64,000 bases of DNA from positions 3,586,718-3,650,717 of the forward strand of contig JASSKH010000003.1 of the NCBI GenBank assembly GCA_031763025.1, written 5' to 3'. The DNA is from Macrocystis pyrifera (taxonomy: Eukaryota; Sar; Phaeophyceae; Laminariales; Laminariaceae). Shown here one piece after another: positions 47,701 through 61,566 of this stretch. A program made the position numbers and the translations under genes. Every line of letters starts with the position of its first letter. The first letter of the stretch is position 1. Below the pieces are notes generated by a model that saw nothing but the letters and a program-made list of their open reading frames with translations, had not been told where the DNA came from and searched no databases.

Positions 47701-50700
47701 AAAGCAGCAGTGTTGGTTTTGTGACCTGCGGCGAAATCCGCCGCTGTCTGGACCCCATGCAAGCCCTAGCCTACACTTCAGTTTGCAACACTCAACCCCC
47801 CTTCAACTCTAAAAAAATGCAAAAGGGGATGTGGTCCAAGCTGGAGGCACAATGCAGCCATCGGTCACACTGCATCGAGGAGTTCCGAGTGAATTTGGAA
47901 GCCATCGAGCTTCTGAGGTCAGAAGCTGTCGGAGAGGAGCTTCGTCGCCGTCTGGTGGACGAGATGGTGTCCATTGCCTGTAGGATGCCCGACGAGATAG
48001 AGCGCCTTGCTGAGGTAAGGACCGAACAGAAAAAAATCGACCAAGCCACTGCACTGAAACACTGCAGCAACTACACCCCGCCTCACAGAACGGAAATATG
48101 TAATCGTAGCAAAAACTGTCTGGCAGAGTGTGGATGCTTTACTGTCTGGCCGAAGAAATAGTCGCATGTTTCGAGCAGCCTCACCGAAATATCTGCTCCA
48201 CGTTTGACCCCACCAGGAACACGTGTCTGAGCTCAATGGGGTGCTGATCAGCAATCGCCTAGCGCACGCAGAACTACTCGCGACGATGGAGAAGAGAGAT
48301 TTCACCATAGCCGTGGGAATTCGGAGGTGTGCGTATGTGTGTGAAGTGTCGGCTTATTGTTGCTGTGACACCAGGAATAACAACAGCCTTTCGGATGCAC
48401 AGCGGTGTTGTTTTTTTTTTTCTTGAGCTGCCGGAGGTGAAAGCGTTGAAGCGTATGCTGTCGACCCCCAATACTTGAAGGCAGTGGTGTTTGGAAGGTC
48501 AATGTGTTTACTTAACCAAAAGGCTTGAAGAGTACGAGGCGCCCAGGCTAAACTTGCGAGAAGAATAGCATTCACGTTGGCACGTATCAAAATATATATC
48601 GTCATTCCAACATCAGGCGCGCATCGATGTACGCGCCCATGTTCTCTTTTTTTTCTCAGCAGAGAGTGCCCATGTTTATCACGTTGCAGACGGGGAAATC
48701 ATCTAAATCATCTCATCCTTCTTTAGAAGTAGTGCTGTTCCAGCCAGGCGCGTTCTCGGGGGTAGGCGAATGTGATGGTGACGTCTTCATCTAGACTTAC
48801 ATACCAAGGTACCCCACGACCCTTAACGTGGTGTAGCCGTAGGAGGAGGACAACGTTTCACACTTGCGTTCTCGAGAGCGCGTGAGCTGAGCAGCCGTGC
48901 AGTAGCCGCACGGCAAGGCCACCGCGCAGGCGTGCTTCTCCCCCCCACCTGAAGGACGCGCAATGACTTTATCATCACCGCACATGGTCGTTAAGCAATA
49001 GTTTATTCCCTCAACTCCTCCCCCTGTCCTGAACGAGGACGGATTCGAGGGAAGATGCAGTAGGCAGTGGCGTTTTGGCGCGTGCGACCGCATGCTAATA
49101 GCGAACGCCCCACCTCCACTATTTCGCACGTCCGCCCTCCTACCTCCCCTGCCTCCTTCCCGCGACTCATAAAAAAAACACGACATCTTGTGACAGAGCG
49201 TGGGAAATACGTAGGGATGACTGGCGGCGGTTACGGCACGACCGCGCGGTGAGCCAATTCCTCTCCGATCTACGCGCGCCGAACTTCACCAATCCGTCTG
49301 AGCGCGTGGCGCTGTTCAGGGCGTTCAAGGAAGGGCAGGTGTTACGGCATGAAAATCGAGTGGCCTTGTTGCGTGACCTCTGCGGCCGCCGACCTCTTGA
49401 TGCGGAACCTGGGGTCGCCGGAAACGATCAGAACGAGGTGCGTTTGACGGCTTGAAAACAGCAGAATGTAGTGCTCTCTCTTCCTGGGTGTTGGCGTGTT
49501 TCGTTGTTGTATGAATGGGCTATAAAGCCACTCGGTCCTATGTCTATTTCGTATTGGGGCACTGAGGAGCAAAATTCGCGTGGAAACGCATATTTTACGA
49601 CGATAGCAGCAAGCAAGAGGTCGGCATCATTCAAGAGATCAAAGGTAGTGGGAACCTCCCAGCGTTGTGTCATACGAATACGGCTCTCGACGCCCTTCAA
49701 TACATGTATACAGATGAAATAACTTACTTTGGTGGTACCTCGTGCTAGCACGGGGGACCATAGTAAATAGGACCTACGGTACACACAAAAACCTATATTT
49801 TATTTACCTATTTTTACTAACAATATTTCGTCCTATTTACTATGGTCCCTCGTAATATATATTATGTAGTGTGGTCTCATGAAGAGTCTTTGCGTTTTTA
49901 CTTTTTTGAGTGCACCATCCTTAGTGATGATCCGACGGACTTTGGTTCATGCGGCGTGTTCGATCCACTTACGTCGTTTGCCCTCCTTGGGCGCGGGTGT
50001 CCTCCCTCAGGGTAAACGCTTGACAACGGCGGCCGTAGGCGAGTTCCGCGAAAAGTACGCGGCTTTGCACAAGGACGAAATTACCGCCATTTTGGAAACC
50101 CAAGAAGACCTCGCCCGCGTCCGGTAAGCCAGCAACCGTTACACGCTAACTCCACTCATACCGCCTCGCCTATATACACTGTACATATATATATATATAT
50201 ATGTGTGTGCCCCTACATCTTTCGTTCTGCCCGAATTCCCTCTCAGCGCGTTCTTCGGTGAAAGGTCATGGAAAACGAAGCGCATTGGTCATGCAGCTCT
50301 CAAATCAACCGCTGTATTCCTTAGCATAGTAACCAGAACGAAGCGGGCGTGCTGCTCACAAGCAACCGCCGCATACGTACCTTGGCATCATCTCCACAAC
50401 ATATCGACGGAGGTCTGTTTTTTACAGGGATGCTTGACCTCGACCGCCGCCCCCCATTTCCCCTCCACGCACGGCCGCCTTCCTGAACTACGCCTTCGCC
50501 AATGCGTCGCGCATGACGGAAATCCCACCGCTTCATTTGTAGCGACGCTAAGCTCGAGGAATCGGAGGCGCGTCGAGAAGCGTTGAGAGCCGAGCTTCAC
50601 AGCTACGGCGCCCTCCACGCTGAACCCGACCTCGAGGGCTGCTGCGGGCAAGTGGAGGCTGTGGCGCACAACCTGGAGCTGGAAGAGTTCCTGAGGAAGG

Positions 50701-53700
50701 CTGGCGGCCTAAAGAACGAGCTGCTGGCGTTGGTGCAGGTATAACTTGTGGCCCAGAAAAAGCGGAGCGGAGGGGAGGTGGAGCCGAATCTTATGTGCGA
50801 GACTCATGTTTGCTTCAATTGGGGCGTTCTTCAACTGCGGGAGCAAAATATGATTTTTTTCACAGCTGAAAAAACATGCCCCCACACTAACGTCGAGTAG
50901 AACTTCACTCTTTTACTGCTGGCAGAAATGTTCCGTATTAATTTCAAGTCAAAGGTCACCGTTTTACTACTGCACAAAAGGTCCCACACTAACTTCAAGA
51001 AAAAACGATGCCTTCTACTACCGAAAAAAAACGTTCACCGCTAATTTCATGTTTGCTTTCCTCCAAAAGGGTGGGGCACAGCTATATGCCTAGAGGTGGT
51101 GGAGGCGTCGGGTGCAGCATGCACTCTCGTCGTGGCGGGTGACGAAGCGGCGGAAGGTTCGGGTAAAAAAACCTTGAACTACAATCTTGCACAGATTAGA
51201 GCGCTGTGCCCGGTCGTAAGAGCACGTACCGTACATATACACACCCAGCTGTCCTCAGCCCCGCTATATAACATTGAAGTCATTGCCTCTGTGTTGATAC
51301 GAGATGCATGCTACGACAGGCGTGCTCCTGATTTCCTCTGAGTCTTTTCTCGTTCGAGGAGCTCTCTACTCTCAACCTCGTCCAAAAGTGGCTTTGAGAA
51401 AATATGAATGGCTAACCGCGTTGAACAAAAAAAAAAAAACAATGCCTAGGCGTCCAACGAAGAGCACGGCAAAAATTAGCGGTCGTAGGGAGGTCCTTGC
51501 TGCAGTTGAGGAGTCGCGTCAGGCAGAAAGAAATTAATGAAAACCGCAATCTCTATCGTAGCACGAGTCGCAGTAAGCGCATGCTCGCAATGTGCCAGGT
51601 TAAGACGGTCCAAGCACACTACGTAGCCCAATACGACCTCCCCCCCTTTCCTCGTTCACAGCAAAAAGCGTACGTGTTGCCCGAACATAGTCTAGTGATT
51701 GATTGCGTCTGCGTCGCCTCTCCCCTTCCGCGTCGTCTCCCCTCCCGCCATGTGCACTGTTTTATTAAAACATCAACACAGGGTATGCGCAGTCCGGAAA
51801 TCGTTTACGACACTTGGCTGTCGGTGGCAGTGGAGAGGATCGAGCTACTGCTCTGCGGAGTGGATGTAGAAGGGTGAGAAGAAAAAACGCCCCGTGTATC
51901 CGCCAAAAGTGTCTTCCGTTGTATTCAGCTTTGACGCGAGGGGAAGCTACCAACAGTCTCTGTACAACTGCTAGCGTATGCACGGCACTTCAAAGACAAC
52001 ACAGCCAAGCTCTTGGTAACTGCACGTAGGCTTTGGCATAGAAACGCCGAGCGCAAGGTGAAAAGTGGATCGAGTCCATCTTTGGGACTATTCCGAACCC
52101 TAGCGTCGCCCAGACGCGCGTCGTTCGTTCTGCTGAGCATGACAGCACAACCAGCTTCGTTGTGTACACTACTCCGGACCTTCTCATCAACAGCTGATAA
52201 AATGGTTAATATCGCACGTAAACATCCCTAATAAGGAGCTCCTTGCCCCCATGACTCCCCGCATCACGTTTTCCCCTTGCGACAGTGTTCTCGACAAGCA
52301 GGGTAAAACGATGCTGCGGCGGGGGCTGGTGGACTCGGTGGAGAGATTCCGGAAGGCACCCAAGAGCGAGATTCCGTCCATTCTCGATGTCCTGCGCCGT
52401 CAAGCCGCTGATCTCGCGCAGGTATCGGTAAACAGGTTGTGGCTGCAGCTGCGAGCGCAGGGCCGCGATAGTCTTCTCGTCTGGGACGTCACAGCACCGA
52501 CTTTTCGATGTCCCAGCGTGTTAATCATTCGGGTTCAGGATTTTCCTGCCATCACGATGTTTCAACAGGGATGAAACGTCAGCTGACAGGCGCAAAAACC
52601 CACCGAATTCTTACCCCCAGTTTCGCTATTTAGTAAATCTCGGCTGGTTTTGAGAACCTGTTTGTTGAGATGCATGCCGATTTGTTTTAAACCTAAAGCT
52701 GCGGTCGGCAATGTGTTTCGATAAGCCTCTTCCAGCACGGACAACGTTCAGCAGAGAAGCAACCAACCTCGAGAGTGATGGCCGAGGGGCGGCTGCGCTA
52801 TGACAACCCCAGCTGCAACGTTGCTCCCTGATATTGTTTTGTCTCGCTGGCACAGGCAGCACGGTAGTGTATGAGGCATACCAAGCGGCACTCGCTCCCC
52901 GTGCTGTCACCCGCTCAATTTATCGCGGCAACAGGTATCAGAAATCGACCCGCTCCTTGCAAGTTATCTCGAGCGCGCGACGGAGGATATTGACCGCGTG
53001 GTCAGCACCATCGAGCGAAGGGGGAACCAAAGCGTGGGGGGGGGGAGCGGAGCGGCTCGTTCAGTGGGGAGCAGAGTTTCCAAGCGAAGCGGTGTCGGGT
53101 CGTCACGAGGCGGAGGAAAAAGAGCCAGAAGGTAACGTCTCTTTTATTTGGTATTGATGGTTCGGGGTACACTGCAAGAAGCCGCCACCTCTTTGTTTTA
53201 TGGTACCTCTGGAATAGGCAAAGTCGGTTTGGTTTACGTACATACCTGGTAGGCAACATTGCTAGGTTCAAGGGCGCGGGCATGGCGATCGATGGAAACG
53301 CGGACCAACTGTTGGTCCCAGAAAATAATTGGTGCGGTCGCGACACGCCCCTCACGCACCTATCGGTGGTTTACTGCGCTCGGCAACATGCCAGAAGTGA
53401 CTGGGTGCTCTTAGGTGGTGGTTGTGCGCTGTAGACTGCAACACCTCGGTCATCAACACTACGATAGCGTTCTGTCTCGGCGCCGCACACGAAGAAAGGG
53501 ACTGTTCGTGATGATCAGAATAGTAATGATGATACATCGTCTGGGATTGGGCCGCAGCACTTCGATCGCGAGCAACCTACAGCATCCGCCTCGTCCCTCG
53601 GCGGCAATTTGTTTTTATGCGCTGTTCCCGCCACCTAACCTTACGTAGCTCTGCGGTGAGAATCACGAAATATTTCGTACTCTTGCATTTGACTCATGCG

Positions 53701-56700
53701 GCGAGCGCGCATGTTTGTCTATGGCGTCGCAGCGGCGGCAGTGCCGGCGGGAGCAGCGCGGCGGGGTCGCGAAGCTTGGGAAATTCGAGCCGTGGGGGAT
53801 CTTCGAGGGGAGGCGGTGGGTGGGAGTCGGACATCGAAATCGACATGCTTCAGGTGACTGTGTTAACCACGGCCGTGAAGGAGGCTATCGTCACTGCGCC
53901 GTTTTGCATGCCTGGTCTTTGTTCTGAGCTATATACCCCCACCAATGGCGGAGGGTTGCCCACTAGCTTTTTCAATCGGTGCATACTTTTCCAAGAAACG
54001 TCGGTAAGTGTTTGCGACACTAGAAATATCTGCAGACGAGAGCGACTTCCATTGAGGAGGATTGTTGAGTGATTTCGTCGTCGTTTTCGAATTTCAATCA
54101 CCACACCAGGTACGCGCCGTACAGCGCCGACTGGGTCTGCTGGCCTCAGCGAGCGACCTGAGCGAGGAGTTCAAGCAAAAACTGAGAGGCATTCGGACTG
54201 CGTTGGAACAACAGCGGGTCTGCAACGCTGCTGTGGACGCGGTCGTCTCGGAAGAGGTAAACCTATTGTATGCTTGCCGCCCTCCTCAAGTCTTACTACG
54301 GGGGAGGATAGGGATTAAGCACCAAATATTGTTAGTAAACTCAAGGAATTCTTATGCTTCTTGGGTCGATCTCGGGTTCTGGTTTCTATGGTCTCCCGCA
54401 GTAAGAAAAACACCACTTTTTTTCGCCGGCACATCTACCAAATACCAGGTAGGTTTTGATATCACCCTCTCACCATGGAAAAAAAAACGCCTTAGAGACC
54501 TGTTGTCAACAGCTTTGAACAGGAGCACGCGCGGACTTTATGCTACGGAATTCTGCGAAACGATCACAACGCAAGCTCCCGCTTTTACCACTGTCTCTTA
54601 ACCCGACTTGTGCGGCATTTCTCAGGCGGACGACGAGCTGGCGTCGAGGTTTTCTGAGCAATCGCAGCTTCTGGAGCGTTCCATCCGCTCCATGGATGCC
54701 CGTGCTCAAGAGCTTCACGCCTGCGCCGAGCGCGCGTGTACATTTTTCGCCGGGGTATCCGCGGAGCTGGAAACTCACGAGGAGAATAAAGCAGCTATCG
54801 ACGAGGCAGGGGAACAACGGGTGAGAGCGCGAATAAAATAAATAAATAGGATTACGCCGTCCGCGGTCCGCGCCACGCAGTCCACGCCAAGAAGAGGTAC
54901 AAAGTGCTGTTACCAGCGCCCGAGTTGCTACTGATTATTTTCGTTTGGGGCGTCCACTCTATTCCCAGATTTCGAGCACATATGTTTTCGTCTTCTATGT
55001 GTCAGGTCTGTCAGATTTAAAGTCATTCTTCGTGCAACAGCGGGAGGTTCTCAGCCCTGTCCATGCAGTGCTTGCCAGACAGAACAGATGGGACTCTAGT
55101 CATAGAAGGACCACTCGCAGAGGGCTCAAAATTAAGGATCGAGCATCGGTTGGAATTGTGAGATAGAATGAGGCATTAAGAGAGTCGAGCCTATCGTGGG
55201 TAGACTAACCGAGAGCATAAATAGAGTCGAGCCTATCGTGGTTTGTATAGACGACCCGAAATCGAGATTCTGAGGCCACGGAAAATGCTGTTTGTCCTCT
55301 CGAAGGGGTACACGCTACGACCGCGTACCCGAAGCCCTACATAGACCACCGGCTCTTTCGCAAGTGTCATGCGCCTGATGGTGGTCCCTGACCACGCCTC
55401 GCTCTACCTGTCTCGCTTTGCTTTCGTACCATGCCGAATTCATCCGCACTCTTGAGGGAAAACTTCAGTGAACGAGGAGTTGTGCTGCGGATTTGTACAG
55501 CCTGTTGAATAAAGAAGAGAGCGAAAATAGTGAACGGTGAACAACCTCCTCGTTGCGCTGCGTTTGAACCCTGCAGAAGCGGCAACGGTTCTTGTTGGGT
55601 AGGGTTTGGACTAGCTTGCGAGGAGAACCGGTAGAGCCCCTTTTGCACCTTCGCTCGCCTTCCCTCCAACTATTTTTGTAGCGATACATAACCCTCTGGC
55701 ACCAAGCTGCGTTCCCCTGTCCCCACAACGCCACCTTGTCCTTCCACGGAAATCTTTCGCGCCAAAGTCGATCGAGTCGAGGCAATAAATCAAACACGTA
55801 TATGATCATACATACCTGGTACCGTGCATGTTGACAGATGTTCGACCGGCAGGAAGACTTTAGGCTTGCCAACGAAGACAGAGAAGCGATGGTCAAGGCG
55901 TGCACCGATCGCGTGAGGATGGCAGCAAGCGAGGAGGAGCTGGATGCCTCTTTCGCCCGAGTCACGAGTCTCCTTGACGAGGTGAGCCCTCGTGATGTTT
56001 CACCCGAGTCCTGGGTCTTCTCGACAAGGTAAGTCTCGTCATGTTTCACCCTAGGTATGAGTCATTTTGACGAAGGGAGTCTCGTCATGGAAGGCGTGCG
56101 TCGGGATCCCTTCTACTGTACTCGTCACTCCGTTCACCAGCCGAATGTGGTTAAAAAAACGTTGCAACCTACAGTTGGTAGCCCAGCAAGGGCTCCTCCT
56201 CGGAGCTGTGATACTTTACCACGGGACGCCCGCCCGCACCACCACAAGTCGGCAACGGCGAAAGTTCAGGCCCACCGCTCTTCTTTGCTCTCGTATGTAC
56301 CTGCGGCCCGCATCGCGTGAATTCAACTCAGGTGGAAGGGTCATACCGTGAATACCACAAAGGCGCCTACTCGGCGGCTGCCATTCACCCCACCGAAGCC
56401 GAGCAAGAGGCGCAAAGGATGCGCGCTGCCGTCTGTTCTCTCGTGGGTTTGCGGCCACCGTCTGAATCCGACGACCAATCGCTTTCCGGTCCAGAGAAGC
56501 CTGGAACAGAGGGGGGAAACGAGGGGGTGGAGGAGGGCGGGGAAGGGGAAGAGGGCGAAGAGAGGGAAGGGATTGCGCGAGAGGGGGGGGGCAGAGATCG
56601 GGGAAGAGGGGCAAGGCAGAGAGGTACGATATGTACGAACTTATAAGTTTGGGGTCCAGGTTTTGGGGAATATCGTTTTCGGCTACATACTTGGTGTGTG

Positions 56701-59700
56701 TTTAGCAACGTCTTGCTCGCAGGGGCGTGTGTCTACAACAGCTGTTTTCAGCAGGGCTATCGTAGCCTCTGTGATCGCTTCATGCCGCAGACATTTATCA
56801 CTTCGGTTTGGTGTTTTGTTTGTGCGGGTCGGGCGCGATGATTTCGATGCGGGTTACAACAGTAGTGCACAGTATAGGCTTCAGTTTTTTCTTGTGGAAC
56901 GCGCGAAAACTGCCAATAGGACGAGCTGCCGCCCAAATCATAGCCGCAGATCTCGTTTCGCTCCGCAAAACAGACGCCTCTCTGAATGCACTGCTTTTGC
57001 ACCGAGCAGCGTTTTCATTGTAAAAGTTCAAAGAAGACCTCAGCTGTGATCTCGAGATTTTCATCAGATACTTACCTTTGCAAGCTGCGTGCGATGCTTC
57101 GACCTCGCGGGCTACAGGGTGTATGACCTCTTGGCCCCAAGGTCGGTGACTACCCTGGGTGATGTGGTACTCTTGGATGATAACATGGTACCAGGGGTCA
57201 ACAGGAAGGTTTTACGAAAGACGATCAACATGTTATCATTCTCCGGATGGGTAATGAATTACATTTATGTAGAGGGGAGAATGTTTCGCATTTTCGTGGT
57301 TTTGTAGAGAGATCGTTGCGCTTACTCGCAGGAAAACGACATTACAGCATCATCTTCACGAATACGTATACAACTATTTTCGACGCCCCTGCCCCCTCTA
57401 AACACACTTTCGCAGGCAATCAATGTGGAGAACGAGGCGCCCGATCCCGAGGAAGAAGCGGCTGTGGAAGAGAAGGAGGGGGACGAGGAGAAGGAGGGGG
57501 AGAAGGAGGAGGAAAAGGAGGAGGAGGAGGAGATCAGACCCAACACGTATCGGGCGCCGCAAGTCGGCGAGGTGGAATACCTCGTCGAGCGTACTCCGGA
57601 AGAAATCGCGATTGACCTCCTCGTCTCGAACACCGCAGACGAGGAGGATGAAGAGGATGATCATAGCTGCAGCGACACGGATCAAGAGGGCGACGAAGGA
57701 AGCGGCCACGCGGGCAGCACAGGCGGCAGCAGGGAACCGGGAGGAAAAGGCGGAGCTGGAGCTAGCCCCACCACCAGTGTTGTTGGCATTCCGTCGTACT
57801 GGAGAGGGGGCTTCGTTCCGTTGGGAGAGGGGGAACTGCAGGCGATGAAGCTCGCGGGGGGAGAAGAAGCTTGGGAAGAGTACTTAGACAAGAGGTACGC
57901 ATGCTGCGGTGGATGAATTACTGACTGTTCTGTCGGTTTCAATCTTCTGCAAGGTGGTGGGAAATGGCTCGGAGTGTAGTGGGATGCGTGCTGTTCCATA
58001 CACGTCCATGAGTATAGACCACCGCAGGGAAGATCGTTTCGGTAGCCTGCGCTTTCGCGGCTTAACGGCAGCAGCAGAAGATTTTTCGAGAAGTGGTCTC
58101 GACGTGGGCTTTCACAATCTCGAGCGCAGCATCGTGCGACGGTGTGCGTTATTATTAATGCGAAAGCAGAACGCCATCTTGACGGCCTTGAGCGTACTGA
58201 AAAACACCTCCATGTTGCTCATAGAAATCTCGCCATCTATGTAAGTAAAAGTTGTCTGCCCCTTCCTTGGCCCGAGAACCCTTCAGGATGATGTCCGACA
58301 CACAAACATCCGTGTTCACGTTACCGGCTTTGTTGCCTCCCCGTTCAGAGGTGTGGGAGTGGGTTTTGAGGAGCCGCATCTTCGATTCATGTTCTAGTTC
58401 GTGGAATCGGGGTTTCCACGAATTTCCCATACTTCTGCATATACGGCTCATCAGAGTGGGCTAATGTTATGAAACTGCTTTGTATGAGGTTGAAAGCCCG
58501 GTAACTACCTGGGTTCAGTCACTGGGAACGTATTTGTAGTACTTGGAAGGCGTATCTTAGATGGAAAACCACCGGGTTTTCCAGAGGCGCACGAGCTTGA
58601 TCTCAGTCTCCGCGTGCACGAAAGGAATAAAACTGCTCTTCTTCTATAGCTAAGCAAACAACACACGTGAGTACCAACGTTTACCGACTTAAAAGGCAGA
58701 CCTGTCCAGGGATACAAAGTGTCCCGCAACCCAGATCTTAACAAAAGCTTGAACAAAAGGCGATATTATTCACAGCAGGTCTATTACATACATACGTACG
58801 CCGCCCCTTCTCGGCGCCGACAAAAGAACGATTCCTACCGTTTTTTTTTCGAGCGAAGGATAGCAGCAAGAAAGCTATATGTTTCCATTTCGCCTCTCAC
58901 CCCCCCCCCCCCACGATCGTTCGGTCTGGACTTGCACGTACGCTCGTATTTTGCAAAGGGACCGCCGCTTTCGAGAACTTTCTGAGGAAGACAGAGACCG
59001 CCTGCGGGTCGCCTCAGAAGCGGAAGCCGCGGCAAAAGCTCAAGCAAAAGAAGAGGCAGCAAAAAAGGCTAAAAAGGGCAACAAGAAAGGTGCCGCCGCC
59101 AAAGGGAAAAAAGCGGCGAAGGGTGCAGCAGCAGCGCCCCCCCCTCCTGCAGAGGAAGGCCCAGCAGCAGTAGAAGTCGAGCCGCCCTCCATTTTGGAGG
59201 TGTATGACCGCGCTAAGCGGGAGGTGGAGCAGCACCGGGCGATGCGAAAGGAAGAAACTGAGCGGCTGCGCGCGGAGGAGAGGCTCGTGCCGAGAGATCC
59301 CGCAGGGGAAGTGGTCATGGAAGAGGTCAGTTGTTTATCGGAGGCGTTTTTGTTTGTTTTCGGGAGGGGCGGGAGTGCTCATATCATGCATGGCCGTAGT
59401 CATACGACCATAGACCCCCCCATCCCCGTACTACCGTAGCGAGGGCGGAGGGGGGGGGGGGGGGGGGGGGGGGGGCAATGTCCAGAGGTCGTTCATGGCG
59501 TTCCACACAATGGGCGAACGTGGTATATATATATGATAGTGGCGGCTCAGAGGGAGGTCTGGGTTGGTATACTTTGCACGGTGGGAGCATAATTAAAACT
59601 TTGCAAAAATATGACTGGATATGTACATGTTCGGTACTCTCTCGATTGCTTTGAACCTCCGAGGTACACTGTCACCACATAAAATCGCCCATATGGATTC

Positions 59701-61513
59701 CATTTGACGACCACCAAAGCAAGCGTATTGACCGCAGCCAACCTTCACCCCCCCTCCCCGCTCGCTCGTTCGCTCGCTCGCATCTGTCCCTCGTCGTCAA
59801 GCTGACGTTGCCCCTGGAGGAGACCTCGTCCATGATCGCGTCTTTGAGGGACGACTTGGTGACGAGGACAGAAGGAAGGTCTGCCGCCAGAAGAGCGGCG
59901 GCGAAGGCGGCATGCCAAGAGGCCCAAGAGATCCTGACCGAGGAGCTGGAGGAGAGGTTACGGAAGCATTGGCCTAGGAAGGGAAGGACGGAGGTAGGCC
60001 AAGACATGTGGTGTGTGCTTCACTTGGTGCGAGTCCGTTGCTCTCCCTCGTTTCCTTTGTCTGCGTCAGGAACAACAGGGGTTTTGTGGGTTGCCAGACA
60101 TACACACGTCATCTTATTGCGTCGAGTTGGCGACACCTCGCCCCCGTGCGCGCCCCCCTCTCTACCTTGTTCCTGCCGCTTCTTCTGCTCCACCTATCGA
60201 CAACGGAAATTCACAGGTGGGGTCGCGGCAGCCTCGGGAAGGAGAGTTGTACGCTCACCGCCAAAAGGCCAGAAGGTATAGAGCGTCAAAACAAAAGTAT
60301 GTCACGCTTACAACAACGAACTCTGTCTACAAATTCTTAACACCTCGCCCGTCGGTCCCTGGCCTTTCACGCGGCTGACTGTTTCTGTCCGGTGTGCCAG
60401 GGCGAACGTTTTCCTGTGTGTCATTCGCCCGTCCACTCCGCTCCTTTCTGTTCGGTGGGCCAGGGATAATTCGGCTGTAGACTTAGTGTAACAGATTCCC
60501 CCTTCAACACGGCTTCTCGATGCGTCCTCAACCTTTCGTGTTCCATGTGGCGGTCCATTGTCCTTCGTTTTTTTTCCGTGGTAGGTTCATCCGCAACCTT
60601 CGGGACAAGCTGTCGGAGCAAGAGAGGTCCTTTGGAGAGGAGCTGAAGAGAATTGCCTCCGCACGCGAAGTTTTTCAAAGGGTTAGCATACGCAGTACAG
60701 TACCAATAGGTATCGCGCGTGTTTTATACGTGGTACAACATATATATGTGTGTTTACAGGAATCGCACTATCACAGTCTGCGCCTTATCCTTTCTTTTCC
60801 TCTGACTCTTCGTGCAAAACCCGAAAGCGACGTTATTTCTGTAGCATTGCACTATTTGTGGCGTTGGGCGTTGACTCGTGATTCCCATGCTAGCACTACG
60901 TGCCCTGGCCCTGCTGTGGGTGTTGGAAATTGATGCAAACCTGGCCAGGTTGAATAGAAGGTTTAGCTGTATTGCTTGTCGAGCGCGCGTCCGCGCGCCC
61001 CATCGAGGCGCTCCGTTCCGAGGAACAGCCGTAGAAAATTCCTTGTTATTGGGCAAGCTGCATGCCTAGCCAAGACACGCGGACTGCATCGCCTTCGCCT
61101 TCCTATTGCCGACGAGCCGGAAAAACTGCAGCAAAAACAGCGTCCACATACATATATATATAGGTGTTGATATATACACCATTAATGTGTTTACTATTCT
61201 CACTCTCGCACGCCTTTCGCTGTGTGGAAAACCATGGCGCTTCCAAGGGAGCTCCCGGCTAAACACAACCGTGCCCTCCATCTATCCCGACCGTATCCTA
61301 CCCGTATTCTACCCATGATCGTTCGGTGGAATGTTGCGACATTGCTGTCCCCTGAAGGCTCTCGCAAGCATGACCAAAGGTCTGGCGGACGCCACCAGCG
61401 TTGCGGTGTTGCAGGGCATGGAGTCAAGGTAACCCTGACACTATACGTAACCATGCAGAGCCTTGAGGTATTGGTCTGGGCAGAGTCATTTCTGTGTTGG
61501 GCGGGCGAGAATT

Positions 61514-61566
<53 letters not shown>

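Noticed and set aside
57247-57615. Gly-rich frame GNQCGERGARSRG through exon 57416, which would fit the upstream phase
   Set aside because: It ends at a stop within the exon, while the Glu-rich frame stays open to the donor and joins the next exon in phase with a recognisable DKR-DRRFREL junction.
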